Shown here piece after piece: positions 35,721 to 47,870 of a stretch of DNA of 64,000 nucleotides. Every line of letters begins with the position of its first letter. Within the stretch, counting starts at the first letter, position 1. The notes beneath the pieces were generated by a model that saw only the letters and a program-made list of their open reading frames with translations, was not told the origin of the DNA and ran no database searches. A program made the position numbers and the translations under genes. This DNA comes from Prunus persica (taxonomy: Eukaryota; Streptophyta; Magnoliopsida; Rosales; Rosaceae): contig NC_034014.1 of assembly GCF_000346465.2 (NCBI RefSeq), forward strand, positions 8,577,020 through 8,641,019, given 5' to 3'.

Positions 35721-38549
35721 CTGCCTCTCCCCACTACCCCTGCACGAGTTAAATTGTCACGCGTTCGATATCCGTGACTCGGAACTCGGTTTTCGAGTCA
35801 TCAGTCTGCACTTGGACGAGTTGGAATTGACTCGGATGATTTATATTATTTTCGTAGCAAAAAAATATTCGTAACATGAGATTTTTCGTTGCGGCTCTAT
35901 GATACACTATGATGCGGCTGCGGGGCCGCCTTATAAATAATTGTAAGCCCTCATTTTTCCCTTATTGGGCAAACTGTGATAATAGCCAGATTTTTATTTT
36001 GTTATTCTTTATTCATTAGAGGTAGTACTAAAATAATACATATGATAAATATTGACATTTAATCCTTAGCTAATCTATGATTAACATTTCAAAAAGAATT
36101 TAACTCAATAATTTGTACTTAAGTCTATGATTATATACTGAAACAGATATTGATTTATTGTAATGAAGATTAAAATTAAAAGCTTTAATCTAACGACTTG
36201 CACTTTAACAGTTAGATCATCATAAATACAACGATACAATTACAAACTAATTTCATATGAAATTTGTTGAAGTAAGGAAATTTTGTGATATAGTAGGTCA
36301 CATAATAGTTATCATTCTTCCCACATGTCCATTTTCATAGCAACCGTAAACATGAGACCATTTCTCCTAGTTTATGATGCATTTCCAATATTTAAATTTA
36401 TTAAACGTGAATCATAACAAGATATAGTGAGAAAAAACATAGAATAGAAAAAAGTTATAGAAAGGGTTTTAATCAAGTTTCGATACAACATGTATATTGG
36501 GAATCTAATCAAGTAGCATATATTATGGCTAAACACAGTCATATTTTTTCACCTACATGTGTTAGTTTAAAAATTTTCCAATTGATATTTTACAATGAAG
36601 TTACATTATGATTTATATGATGTAAAGATTCCTCAAAGATTTTTTTGTAATGTTTGTTTCTTGACTAAAAAAAAATTTTAAAAAGGGGAAAAAAACATGA
36701 CTAAACAATTATGTGAACCCACTTCTTAAAATTACAAGAACAGATGTTTGAGGAGAAAGTCAAAAATTTATCACTTTAAAAACCAAAAATTTGCTTTTTT
36801 ATATAGGCCCCACCACCCACTAGGCAAACCCATGATTTGGTTTCGGGTGATATTTCCATTTGTCAGCTGATCAAACCAATTGTACGATAGTGAAAAAGCT
36901 TACATTTGCAGTAAATCGAGCCCTCCATAACTAATATTAAAAAGTTGAAAAGAAAACCCAAAAGTTTGTATAAGCGAGACATAGAGTTGACTCAGAGTTG
37001 GAATGAGTTAACTCAGAGATTAATCCGATCCCAGACCGTATTAAAGTCCCCCGTGCTTAATGTCGCAAATTTTGTTGTTCTCCCATTCCCATTCACAGCA
37101 GAGGAACATGACTCACTAGTTATGAGCAAAATGGCGGGAACAATTTCCCTCTAATAAAACTCCCCGCCAAATTCTTCAAGGTTTCAAATAAATAAGAGAA
37201 AATTGTACCAAAATAAATTAAATATTTCAAACGAAATTGGTAATTAAAATTTTGGAATAGAGGGTTGAGGTTGGGACAGGAGTCACAGGACACACAATCT
37301 AAGTTTAAGTTCAATTTATCTTTATCTAATTTCTTTTAAATATGATGGTGTTAAATCATTTTTCTTCTAACTTGAAAAGAGAAAACATCATTGTTCTTCT
37401 AAAATCTTCCTAAATTTAATTACAAATTAGAGACATGAATTTTGTTTTTCTCTTGCTAAACATTCTGACATATTATTTTATTTAACAATTAATCTAGGAA
37501 ACTAGCACTCTAAAAAGTCATCGTACATCCTTAAAAGTGCACTTTCTCCCTTATGAGTTTATAATAGATGCGTGAAAGATTATTTTTTTGAAGTGTCAAT
37601 AATCATTCCCATATAAACCAGTTGGGACGATAAAAACATATTTGAATGCAACCTTTATTTTCTTTAAATGTAATTCTTATATGACTTTCATGATTTCTGG
37701 CAATAAATTTTTTCACAGAGAACTCTCCCAATTTGAGAGTCGTTGGCTATTCCCCACCTGAAATGGGTGCTTTTTCCCTGAGCTATGTCTCATATTTGAG
37801 GCTTCTTGCCTCATATTTTGTTTTTCTTTACATTTTCTCTTTTATTCCCTATTATGTGCCCAACCATTGAAACCCTAAATCTTCCCTTTCTCACTTTCCT
37901 TTATTCACCACCCACCTTCGCTTTTCATTCTATACTTCTCACATTTACACTCCCCTCATATCCCCTCTATTTTGATGTCGTCCACCCATGGGCAGCGGTT
38001 GTGTCTCGCCACTCTTATCGTTCTTCCTCGGCATGTGGTGGTATGAAGATGTGATTACAGTGCATATTGCACTTGATTCTTAGATTATGGGAGTGCTTCC
38101 GTGCTAGTGGCTTGCTCACCCCCATCTTCCGTTTGAATTTTTGGTACTAATTACTCCTTCTTGGTGTTGGTGGTGGATCTGCTATGGTGGTGGTGTTGTT
38201 GGCTTGCTAAGTGGTGTGGCTGCTGATGTGTTCTAGATCTAGGTTTTTTTTTTGGTGTGTAATGTATTGGCTTTTATTGTTTATTTGGGCCTTAACTTGG
38301 TTAAAATTATGTTTTGTATCTTTATGTTAGGCCTTGTGCTCTATGGTGTGCTCTATCTCTTAACCGTTTGATCAAACTAACTAATTTGATCCAATGATTA
38401 AGAGATAGGGCCTCATCTAAGGACCTTAGATAAGGCCATCACTATAGAATTCTTGTATGTTGGTGATGGGCTGCATTTGGTTTGGGATTTCTACCTTTTT
38501 AATGCTTCCCACTCTTAATGAATAGAGTTAATTTGACAAACAAAATATT
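35721..38549. other. AT-rich intergenic spacer
   Basis: Nothing supportable as a gene. The short open frames at 36945-37154 and 37806-38054 have no recognisable domain. At 38355-38410 a small inverted pair (CTATCTCTTAACC and GATTAAGAGATAGGG) is present, probably transposon debris. Confidence 0.4.
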
Positions 38550-38554
38550 ATTAT

Positions 38555-39241
38555 TGTTGGAGAACAATCATAATATAACCAAATAATAGAACAAAACAAT
38601 ACAAAATATATACTATATATATAATCAAATCAATACAGCAATAGAATGAATTACAGAATACGAACTTGAATAGATGATAGAGTCCTGCAAAGTTGTAGTG
38701 TCCTTTAGACAATATTTCGCCTATACCCTTATGCTTGTAGTTCGATAGGAATCTATCCACTAGGATTAAACTATCACAAATCAAAGCCTAAGCACTATGA
38801 CTTTGATTTCTGGCGAACAATGATATGTTTTCTCTTAGGAAGTATTTATGTGTGAGAATGATTATGCAATTTCAATTTCTATATGTTCTGGTTTGGACGA
38901 ATTGTCAATATATAAAGGCCTGATACCTCTTCATCCAACAATTACAATAACTGTTTAAACATATTCGAATTTCAGATCATGATTTTATCTTAAAATTAAT
39001 TTCTAATTAATAAAAAAGAACATTAATTAAATCAACAGAGCCCAAGAGCCCCATCTTTTGACAATTAAATATAAGATATATATATATATCCACTATGATG
39101 AGGCCCAACTTGATCTTCTCCACTAGGCTCGTACCTTATTTATTATTTCTAAAATGTTGGTGCTTATAAACCATAAAAGGAAACAACTCCCTTCCAGTAT
39201 GGGACTAAGTGAAAGTGTATTTTTCTATACAAACTCTAATA
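38555..39241. mobile_element. solo LTR with 5-bp target duplication
   Basis: A 687-bp unit starts TGTTGGAG and ends CTCTAATA, which is an inverted match (TGTTGGAG against TATTAGAG), and is flanked by the direct repeat ATTAT (38550-38554 and 39242-39246). No primer site, polypurine tract or coding sequence adjoins it, so it looks like a solo LTR left by recombination, probably copia type. The AT-rich duplication makes chance agreement somewhat easier. Confidence 0.65.
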
Positions 39242-39246
39242 ATTAT

Positions 39247-40285
39247 CCATTAAAAAAACCAATGAAACAATTAGGGAGAAGATAGTCACACTATGAATGA
39301 AATTGGGGTTTGAGAAAAGAACTAGTATTTTGATTCCAACATTAGGTGATTTCATGGATTGAATTGCGTTGTAATTAAGGACAAATTAGGTCCCTCGATT
39401 GCATTATAATTAAGGATAAAACTGGTTCACGATATTTCTAATTAGTTTGGGTAACCATGATATGATACCAGAGAATAAACAAATAATTATACTATTTAAT
39501 AAACAAAACTTAAGTCTTGTCCACCTCGTTGTGATTAACGAATTTTCACCATACACATATATGGAACCATTCAGGTTTAATTCACTATTTAAATATTATA
39601 TTTGTTGAAAATAATTTGATGTCATTTAGTTATTTATATGTATCAAATAATTGGACAGTTCATCGTGAGAATCTTAATTGTTGTCAAAATCATCGATTTG
39701 TTTGATAAATATGAATTAATAAACGATCCCCAATTTAATTGATTTTCATTGAGTTCATTTTTAAATTGTGATTTAGGAAATGAAATGTTTAGATTATGAC
39801 ATGTGTGTGGTTAAGATTCTTCAATCACAACATGGTGAAAAAAAATGTTGTCCTTATTATTTCAAGTTCTCCATTAATTAGAAAGAGTTTTATGTTTTTT
39901 TTAATAATATATTTTTTTAACATTTCTTCATAATTCAGACCTATGTCGATACATTCTTCCTTTAGTAGATATATTATGTCATATATGGGTTGACTTTGGT
40001 TGTGTCTCATCTTGAGGGGCTGCTCTATGAGATGTTGCGACTTGGTCATGGTAAATCCATTGCTCATTGGTGTGTTGTGGCCTTGGACTAACTAGGTAGC
40101 ACTCTCTATGTCATACCAGACGAAGATTATCGGTGATTGTGCTTCCTTTTGCAGCGTTATTTTTTTTTTTTTTAGTTTTGATATAGTTTGTTCAATAAAG
40201 TCTATAAATTCTATGAGTTGTCTTTGTTATTTTTCTTTCATAATTCCATAAACTTGGTTGAGTTTTGTTGGGTTTTGTAGTCTCT
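39247..40285. other. AT-rich intergenic spacer
   Basis: No gene is recognised. At about 39362-39425 a 32-bp stretch (GAATTGCGTTGTAATTAAGG) recurs with changes (GATTGCATTATAATTAAGG) as a short tandem duplication. Confidence 0.4.
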
Positions 40286-40288
40286 TTA

Positions 40289-40761
40289 GAGCAAGTCCAG
40301 CGCACATACAAAACCAGGCAAAAGGCTGCCTTTGTGAGCCCAAATGACCTCCAGCGCGCAACCAACAGCCCAGGCAAGGCCTGGGTCCCACCAGCCTGGG
40401 CAAGCCCAAGGGCAGATCTTGCCTGGGCTTCAGCCCGAAAGCGCTGATGTCAGCGGTGATGTCACGCTGACGTCAGCGAGCAAAAATAAATTCAAAAAAA
40501 TCCAAAAAAATTCAATTTTTTATATAAAAAAATACTAAAAAATTATAGATGTTTTCCCTATAAATACATAACAATTTTATTCACTTTCCCTATAAATACA
40601 TAACAAGTTTATATTTTGTTGCATATTCTTTTTTTTTTCTTGCCCTTGCCCTAGCCTTTTGGGATGGAACCAAAAAAAGCAAGGCTGTCACTATTCACGT
40701 GAATAGTGGCAGCCCTTGCTTGCCCTTGCCCTTGCCTTAGCCCTTATGGGTGGAGATGCTC
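40289..40761. mobile_element. PIF/Harbinger-type MITE with GC-rich core
   Basis: The left end GAGCAAGTCCAGC and inverted right end GAGCATCTCCACCC share the GAGCA-TCCA pattern, each flanked by TTA (40286-40288 and 40762-40764). The interior is unusually GC-rich, with CCCAGGCAAGGCCTGGG-type palindromes (about 40368-40430) and repeated GCCCTTGCC strings near the right end. Confidence 0.65.
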
Positions 40762-41055
40762 TTAGGAGAATCAGATTGATTAGCTACATGGTTTATCTTG
40801 ATGTAATTGGACTAGATTCAAGACAACTATGATAGTAGATAGAGATTTTAGAAAAGTTATTTTTGGGAGTAATTCTCTCTAAATCGTTTCAGATTTTTGG
40901 CTAGCTCATGTCACTGGAAAAGGTTTTGCCTGTATTCGCTGTACTGTTATTGGGATGACTCCCTTTATAGTCTTTTTCCTTTGAATTCCTTTTTTTTTAT
41001 TTGATCTAATCTATTGTATAGATTAGTTCTTTGGCATGACCCACAGCTTTTCTTT

Positions 41056-41200
41056 GGGTCATGCTAGGGAGTCCACATTATTAGACGACCTTATAAACCA
41101 TCTCCCTAATAGAGATGGAGTTTACCAATATAATGGGGTCTACCTCTATTAGAGAGGTGGTTTACCAAGTGGTTTATAAAATGTGGTCTGCCTAGCATTT
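41056..41200. mobile_element. Mutator-like MITE
   Basis: Inverted ends ATGCTAGGGAGTCCACATTA and, on the other side, AATGCTAGGCAGACCACATT enclose paired internal strings around TTATAAACCA. The ATGCTAGG terminus matches the MULE-type MITEs elsewhere in this window. The right end runs into a T tract, so a target duplication cannot be defined. Confidence 0.6.
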
Positions 41201-41403
41201 TTTTTATTTTTTTGTTTTTGTGGATTTATCCATTTGACTAGTGTCCATGCAAGCAAGTTTTCTTATGATTTATCCAACCTGGGTATCAATCTTCATCATT
41301 TAAGATCTAAATTTTGTAATTTAAGAATTTTATGTAATTTTCAATTCCCTCATTTTAAGTTATTTTTTGAATAAGGATCAAAATGCAAACTGGGTGCGAA
41401 CTC

Positions 41404-41547
41404 AAAAATTATTTTTTTTTAGTACAAGTTATAGTCTAAACCACATGAAAAATGATTTCTTTCACACACACAACTAATGCTATGGGAGTTCAAACACGAG
41501 ACATCTAGTTTACAAACCAAGCCATTTTTCTTACTGTGACCCTGTTG
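41404..41547 (-). mobile_element. SINE-like repeat, minus strand, with A-rich tail
   Basis: Read on the minus strand it goes from a TTGTAAACTAGATGTC stretch, through a degraded B box (GTTTGAACTCC), to CACAAGTTGTGTGTGTGAAAG-like sequence and GGTTTAGACTATAACTTGT, and then an A tract at 41409-41418 of the plus-strand T run. Motif order matches the copies at 26015 and 50165. It lies 250 bp upstream of the C22orf39-like gene. Confidence 0.6.
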
Positions 41548-41797
41548 GCAACTATTGCTCCTAAAAAATCCTGTCTTTTTAAAAGTAAAATTTTTGGAAA
41601 AAACACCCAAAAAATGTTTTCCGGATAAAAACGAAGAATAAGCACCAAATTTTTTTTTTAAAAAAAAAAAAAACCATGAATAGGCGATTTCGTTTTTGGT
41701 CAATATGAATAGGCGATCTGGTCGTTCTCTTTGTGCAGTGAAAAAGAAGAGGATCAGTTCAATCGCACTCTGTTAATCCTAACGGTCAATCGAGAGT

Positions 41798-44700
41798 ATG
41801 TCTTCAGTGGAAGAAGGGTCTTTAGCTCCAAAGCGTAGATTATCGTGTTCCACCTGCTTTGACGCTCTCTGGTTTTGCTATTGTAAGCTTCCTCTTTGCC
41901 TTCTCTCTCTCGCTCTCGCTTTCTTTTTCCTTTCTGTTGTTAAATATCACATAAGCTGTTCCCATTTCATTTCTGTTGACACAATAGTTTCGCAATTACA
42001 TGTGGTACGATTCCAGTTTCTTTTTATTCAATTTTAATTTAAAAGTTACATGGGTTTTGGGTAATTGTTCATGAATCTAATGTACAACATGGTAGATTTA
42101 AACTCGGATTTTATTGAATTTATGGAGAAGATGTTATTTAATAGTTGCTGAAACGAAAAAACAAAAAAACAACAAAAAGCTTGGTAATTTGTTCATTTTG
42201 GTTACTGCCCACTTAAGAAGCTTCAAACTTGACAGTCACTAGCTTCTGAAATCAGTTATTGGTGGGTTTTCTTTTGCAATTAAATTTTCTTGATGATTCT
42301 TTGGTAGTTTTCAGTGACTGTTTCTTTTTCATGTTAGACTGCTTTATGCTCAGTTGTTTCTATTTATGTTCATCTTTAAATCTTGTTGATAGCTGCTCGT
42401 GATCATTGCACACAGCGATAAAGTTTCACTATAAATGTCAATTATTTTTAATTTTGTTTTCTGGATGTTTCCTACCTCACTCATTCTATTTTTGTGATTG
42501 CTTTTAATTGCCTGTTTATTTCTATTTCTTGCTTTTAATTTCATGGACACTCATGTTCTGGCAGCTCCAGTGCATCAGATGCAGCAGTATTATAGACTTG
42601 GGGTACTTGATAACTGTTCTGGGAAATGGACTTCTCTTGTTGATTGTTTGAGTTTGAAGACAAAACGGTCATCTGAAGTGCAGGTTTGATTTTTTGTTTG
42701 GTTATATATTTCCACCCTTTGTACGGGTTAATGGATTCCTCTTCAATTAATACGTATTGATGATTAGAGCCCTGCACCTGTCAATTCTTTCTTTGGTTTT
42801 TAATACTGTCTTTTCCTTGATGATTGTACAAAATGTGCTTGGATATTTCTTTTGGATAATAAGTCACATTGCTTTATTGTTTTTCTCCTAATTTAAGGCC
42901 TATGTGGAGAAATTGGTGTCTCCCAACATGAAAAGTACTTGGGACTGATGGTGTGACATCCTACATAGAAGATCCCATTTACTGCCACAACAAATTACAA
43001 AATGGAGTAGCAGAACATAAATAGAAGTATATTATTGAAACTGATGTCAGATTATTGCCTAAATCATCTTTACACATTCTGTTCTGGCTTCATTTGTATG
43101 CCACTGCAGTATTTTTAATCAATCATCTGCCTAGCAGATCAGTGCTGCTAAAATCTTCATGCAAGAATTCTTTATCATTCCAGATTGTAGTTTTCAAGGA
43201 TTTTTGGATGTGCTTGCTGTCCTCATATCAAACATTACAATCAGCATAAATTACAATGTAAAGCTAAACAATGTGTACTTCTAGCATACACATTGGATTG
43301 CGAAGGATTTATTTGTCTAAATGATGGGTGTGGCATTATGGCGGACTAGATGATAGAAATTTTTTAACTCGGAAAGATCAGAAATTTTATGGTTGATTTA
43401 AGTTTAGAGAAATTCGAGAAATAGAGAATAATAGGGAGGAGAAGAGAGAAGGAAGAAAAGGAGAAGATATCAAGGCACCAAGCCTTCAACGTGAGATAAT
43501 TTTCATTCATCCAAATCGAATTTTCTTTGGAAGAAATAGCTTTAGTATAGGCTTCATGAAAAAGTTGGTTATGCTACGAGGAGACATTCAATCCAAGAGA
43601 GTAAATCAAGAACTAGGTTTCTAGTTCACTGTTTCATTTTCTCACCAAACCAATTGAAATTTACCCTCAGTTTGTTCAGAACGGAAGGATTTGGGTGTTG
43701 TGTTCATTTCCAGTACTATTGTTTAGGGAAGGAAATGTGAATTGGGTAATTCAAGCTGGTTATAATTCTGTTTATTGAAAGGCATAAGCTGTTTGGTTGT
43801 AGGGGAGGTGGTGCTATACGTTAGATTTTGGTCATTCAGCGTCTTCTGAATTTAGGGATGCATCTTCTTTGGCTATCTTCACTGACTGAAAGAAGCTGTT
43901 CTTTGATACTTAATACCAAGTTTAGTGTTGAGGCCCTGGTTTTGGAAGAATTGTATGGTTTTGTAGTCTAGCTTTCATTGTTGTAATTGGTCTGCGTAGT
44001 TCGCACTGTTGATTGATTGACTTTCCTTTCCAATAAGAAGGAAAATACATTTCGAGCACGGATCAACTAGTTGATATGTTCACCAAGCCTATGTTCACCA
44101 AGCCTATGTCCTCTACTAATTTATTTTACATTGAAGCAAACTGATGGCGACTCTCCTCCATCTGTTTGAGGATGCACATAAAGTTAGCAGCTTGACGTTG
44201 CTCTATAGCAGTAATAGCTGCTTCAGCTGATTGCTGTTAATGTAGAATATGCAAAGCCTTTAAACCGTCAGCTAGTTCCATGGATCTGTTAGTTTCGGTT
44301 GAGTGAGTTAGATAATTTTTATGTGGGCTTGCTATAACTATAAAGAACACAAGTTTACGAGCTGTAATTTTAAGCCTCTGTAGTGTCATAATTCATTATG
44401 GAACTCAGAAATCGAAAGTCTCATTTTACTTTCAGTTTCATCTTGTCTGTTTTTTGCCTCAATTTTCTCAAGTTCTTGACACACCGGTTCTATAGTTGCT
44501 AAACAGACTTGACAAAAGGGATTAGTTGCTATACTGGCTTATTCCTAACACACACCCACATAATATTAATATTACTACATATCTGTACATATTATTTAAA
44601 TGTTTGGCATATACGTAAAAATTATTGGAAGAGCCACCCTTCTATTTGTTCCTTATGAATTCTGATGTATTCGAGTGTTGGAAGTGTTTTGTTGTTGGAC

Positions 44701-45247
44701 TTTGATCATTCTTGTCACATGTTCTTTCAATTGGTGCTTACAAGCGTGCAAGGAACTGTGGCTTCTTATATTGGGTTGGTGCCTAGAAAGAGTAGATCCA
44801 TTTCACTCTTTCCCCCTTGTGGTGATGGCAGATTCATGTATAAGATGGCAATGTAGGAAAAGCCTTCCTTTCAGTTTGTGCTTTATAATACACCTGAGTC
44901 TGACCTAAAGCTAATACTCGCCATGTTATGATTCGGTTTTCAATAAGTTGTCTTTTTTCTTTTTCCTTTTCCACTTTCCTTTCCCTAAGAGCTTCTTTTT
45001 TTGGTGATTGTCAATAACTACTTGTGACAAAATTAACAGCTATGTGGCACTTAGGAATATGGCTTGAATTCAGTTTGGCTTGTGATATACATGATTCTTC
45101 AAGGTAATAACAAACTAGACTTTCTTAATACAGGAAATTTTGGAAACCCGGGAAAAAGCGAAGTCTCACATCTGGACTTTTCGGACTCCCGAAGAAGCAT
45201 CAGTTCACTGGAAAGAACAATTTGGACATTTAGATGAAATGGAATGA
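41798..45247 (+). CDS. C22orf39/UPF0545-family small protein with two CX9C motifs
   Basis: Three exons, 41798-41882, 42565-42683 and 45134-45247, join in phase with GT-AG introns to a 105-aa protein beginning MSSVEEGSLAPKRRLSC and ending FGHLDEME. The conserved core (CSTCFDALWFCY, SPVHQMQQYYRLG, DNCSGKWTSLVDCL, and SHIWTFRTP near the C-terminus) identifies the eukaryotic C22orf39/UPF0545 family. Two pairs of cysteines are each spaced by nine residues (C17-C27 and C46-C56), the arrangement of twin-CX9C proteins that are oxidised in the mitochondrial intermembrane space. A mitochondrial role is an inference. No signal peptide or membrane segment is seen. Intron 2 is 2.45 kb and holds a copia coding scrap. 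The start ATG gives the only in-frame first exon. Confidence 0.88.
44055..44110 (+). mobile_element. copia RNase H C-terminal scrap
   Basis: Within intron 2 of the C22orf39-like gene the plus strand reads STDQLVDMFTKPM and then FTKPM, which resembles the conserved STxDQLADIFTKPL end of copia polyproteins. A 15-bp in-frame duplication (44078-44107) repeats FTKPM. No other coding part of the element was recognised. Confidence 0.55.
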
Positions 45248-45748
45248 TGGAGATTAAGTTCAGCATCCTTCTGTGCTCCTCCTTTGAAATTTTGCCCCGC
45301 ATCTGGTGAACCCAAAGAATAGACTTTGATTTATAGTGGTAGTGAACCCACTTGATTTAAAATAGGGACAGAGAGAGTAAGAGAGTGAGATCTGCAATAC
45401 ATTATTCTTTGCTTGTTAATTTTGTTTTTCTTTATATAGAAATTTAAGTGGAATGGGGTTCTAAAATGACTACTATTATTATTTTCTTTTTATGCTGTGG
45501 CATAAGGGGCCATGTCTTTAATTTCAAAGTGAAGTTCACAGCAGTCTGGAAGGAAGATCAACTGAAAATTGTAACCGCAATCACTGCAATTTATCTTTCT
45601 GATCTGAAGGGTCTTTATTTGTGGTCGATGATCTGAAATGTTGATTTGAATACAAGTGATAATCTGAACTAAAAGGATGAGAGTTTCTCACACGAGTACA
45701 AGAGTGTCATGGGAGTTCGAACCTGAAGGATTGATTTGATATATGAAA
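45248..45748 (+). other. 3' flank of the C22orf39-like gene with a SINE fragment
   Basis: The sequence after the stop is non-coding and probably includes the 3' UTR. At about 45680-45735 the strings GTTTCTCACACGAGTACAAG and GGGAGTTCGAACCTGAAGG match part of the SINE-like family seen at 41404 and 50165 in the same orientation. Confidence 0.4.
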
Positions 45749-45835
45749 AATGCTAGGCTGGCCACATTTTTATACCACATTGTGTACCATCTTTATGTAC
45801 ACAATGTGGTATAAAAATGTGGTTAGCCTAGCATT
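45749..45835. mobile_element. short palindromic MULE-type MITE
   Basis: The element is almost one hairpin. AATGCTAGGCTGGCCACATT on the left is mirrored by the inverted right end AATGCTAGGCTAACCACATT, with arms continuing through TTTTATACCACATTGTG and a loop near TACCATCTTTATG. No target duplication is clear. Confidence 0.75.
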
Positions 45836-46156
45836 ACCTTCTCCTAAAAGCCACTCGACAAAAACAATTCTTGAGTAATATACATCAAGGGTAATGCCAT
45901 CCCCCACACCACACCTATATTCGTTATTTTCACGAGACATGGTACTATATATATTTTGACAAAAAAATTGTTGGAAAAAAATAATATTTAAAATTGGAAG
46001 AAAATTATTAGGGCTTTTGTACATATCTTTCTCACGAGACATGGAACAGATGAGAGCCTGCTTGTGTTGAATAAAAAAAGTGGACTTAAAACCTCATGCT
46101 TTTTTTGGTTATATTGGAGGAAAGAAATTCCACTGTGATTCGATCTTAAGTGCCAT

Positions 46157-46706
46157 TAGGGGTGGGCGCGGTCCGGTTCTCACCTCAAACCGGAACCGAA
46201 ACAGGTATTATTTAACCGGTCCGGTTCGGTCCGGTTTAGGCAAAAAAAATTTCGAAAACCGGCCGGTTCGGTTCTAACCGGTTCCGGTCCGGTTCTGACC
46301 GATTCCGGTTTTGAACCGGATTATTAATTTATTATTTTTTTAATTTTTTTTTTAAAAAAATTATAATAAATAACTTATTTTTTTAGCTTAAAAATGAACA
46401 AATAATCCAATTCATACATTTAGAAATTTTTTGAAGTTGAATTTGGAAAATTAGTGATTATAGAAGTTAAAAAATGGCATTAGATTTTAAAATTTTGTAA
46501 AAATATAAATATAAAATATATGACCGGTCCGGTTCGGTCCGGTCCGGTGCGGAGAGATGTAAAACCAGAATCGGAACCGGTTGGAACCGGTTCGATCCGG
46601 TTCTGGTCCGGTTTGTTGACTTTTTTGGTCAACCGATTTTTTTTCCGGTTTTTTTTCACCGGTTCGGTTCGGTGTTCCGGTTTTCCGGTCCTGATGCCCA
46701 CCCCTA
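46157..46706. mobile_element. hAT MITE, same family as 4217-5646
   Basis: The ends are perfect inverted repeats TAGGGGTGGGC, flanked by the 8-bp duplication AGTGCCAT (46149-46156 and 46707-46714). Both subterminal regions are dense arrays of AACCGG and GGTCCGGTTC motifs, and the centre is AT-rich. Only 550 bp remain and nothing is coding, so it depends on a transposase made elsewhere. Confidence 0.9.
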
Positions 46707-46714
46707 AGTGCCAT

Positions 46715-47870
46715 GGGGAGGGGGAATCCACCACCACTGTGGTGGGAACCCATTGGCTAAAGCCCCCTACCTTAACCTTCAAGTTTTAAGCACTAAACCA
46801 CTAAGGTAAAAATGCTTCTAATGTTATTAATGCACAATGAATGTATTTAATAATTTTCCATCCAATTGTATTCAATATATCTATATATATAAATTTATAA
46901 AATAAATGGCAGATAATAGTGAAACATTCAAAATGTTAGAAAATATCATTGGTTAATACAAACATTAAGGATTGAAATTATTAATTAAATGAGGATAATA
47001 TGGTCAATTCACACATTTCATATTTTAAAAAAAGAAAATTAAAAGAAAAATCAGATAATGGATCATATTTTTGTGGAACACAACTGTCCATTATCTTTTT
47101 TAATTCTAAAATAAATTTTAATTTTTTTTAAAAAAGCCTCTCGCAGGCGCCGAAGCGCATGCGAAGAGGCTAGTATATATATTAAGGTTTGAAACCCTAC
47201 CACATTTCTTCCCTTGCACCATCTCTCTTCCAATTCTTGCTCTCACCTGTTTTTTTTTCTTCCATCGGTTTTTGACTCTTCTCTTCTTCTTCTCCTTTTT
47301 GCATCTGTCTTACACCAACTTCTCTATCTCGATCTAGAGATCCAGACCAAGCCTCCTCGCTCGTCGCCTAGCCTTCTTCTCCCTAAAAACTGAAACCGAA
47401 AATTCCAGCTCGGTGGTTCTGTGTTTGATCCAGGAGGATCTACCAACAAAAATAAACATAATATAATATAATTATAATTTATTATATTATATTATATTAT
47501 TAAGTTATTTAAAACCATAAAAACTAATGGTTTATAACGAATTGTTATAAACCATAAAAAGTTAATGGTTCAAATTAAGTAAGATTTTAGGCCATTCATT
47601 CTTTATGGCTTAAAATAATTTACTATTTTAGTTTAGTTAATTTTAGCAATTGAACCTTGTATAAATATGTAAGTTATTCATTGAAATAGGGCAAGCAATT
47701 CAAAAAGGCAGAACTCAAAGCAGTTCCTTAGCTTCTTCCTTTTGTTTCTCTAATTGTCTTAAAATTCCTTTCGTTCCCTTATTCCTATAAACTAGGAATT
47801 CATAGTTCTATCGATTAGAAGTTTTGGATCAGTGTTGGCACCAAAACTTCCTCCGTCCAAGCTATCGGTT
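46715..47870. other. intergenic region with hairpin, TATA-like site and LTR-like leader
   Basis: No coding gene is supported. At about 47136-47172 the string CCTCTCGCA, then TGCGAAGAGG, forms a GC-rich hairpin directly before TATATATATTAAGG, a possible promoter. The following 47200-47450 is pyrimidine-rich and leader-like. At about 47640-47870 sequence such as TTGTATAAATATGTAAGTTA and GTTCATAG-like strings reads like the 3' part of an LTR, but no matching partner was found. Confidence 0.3.
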
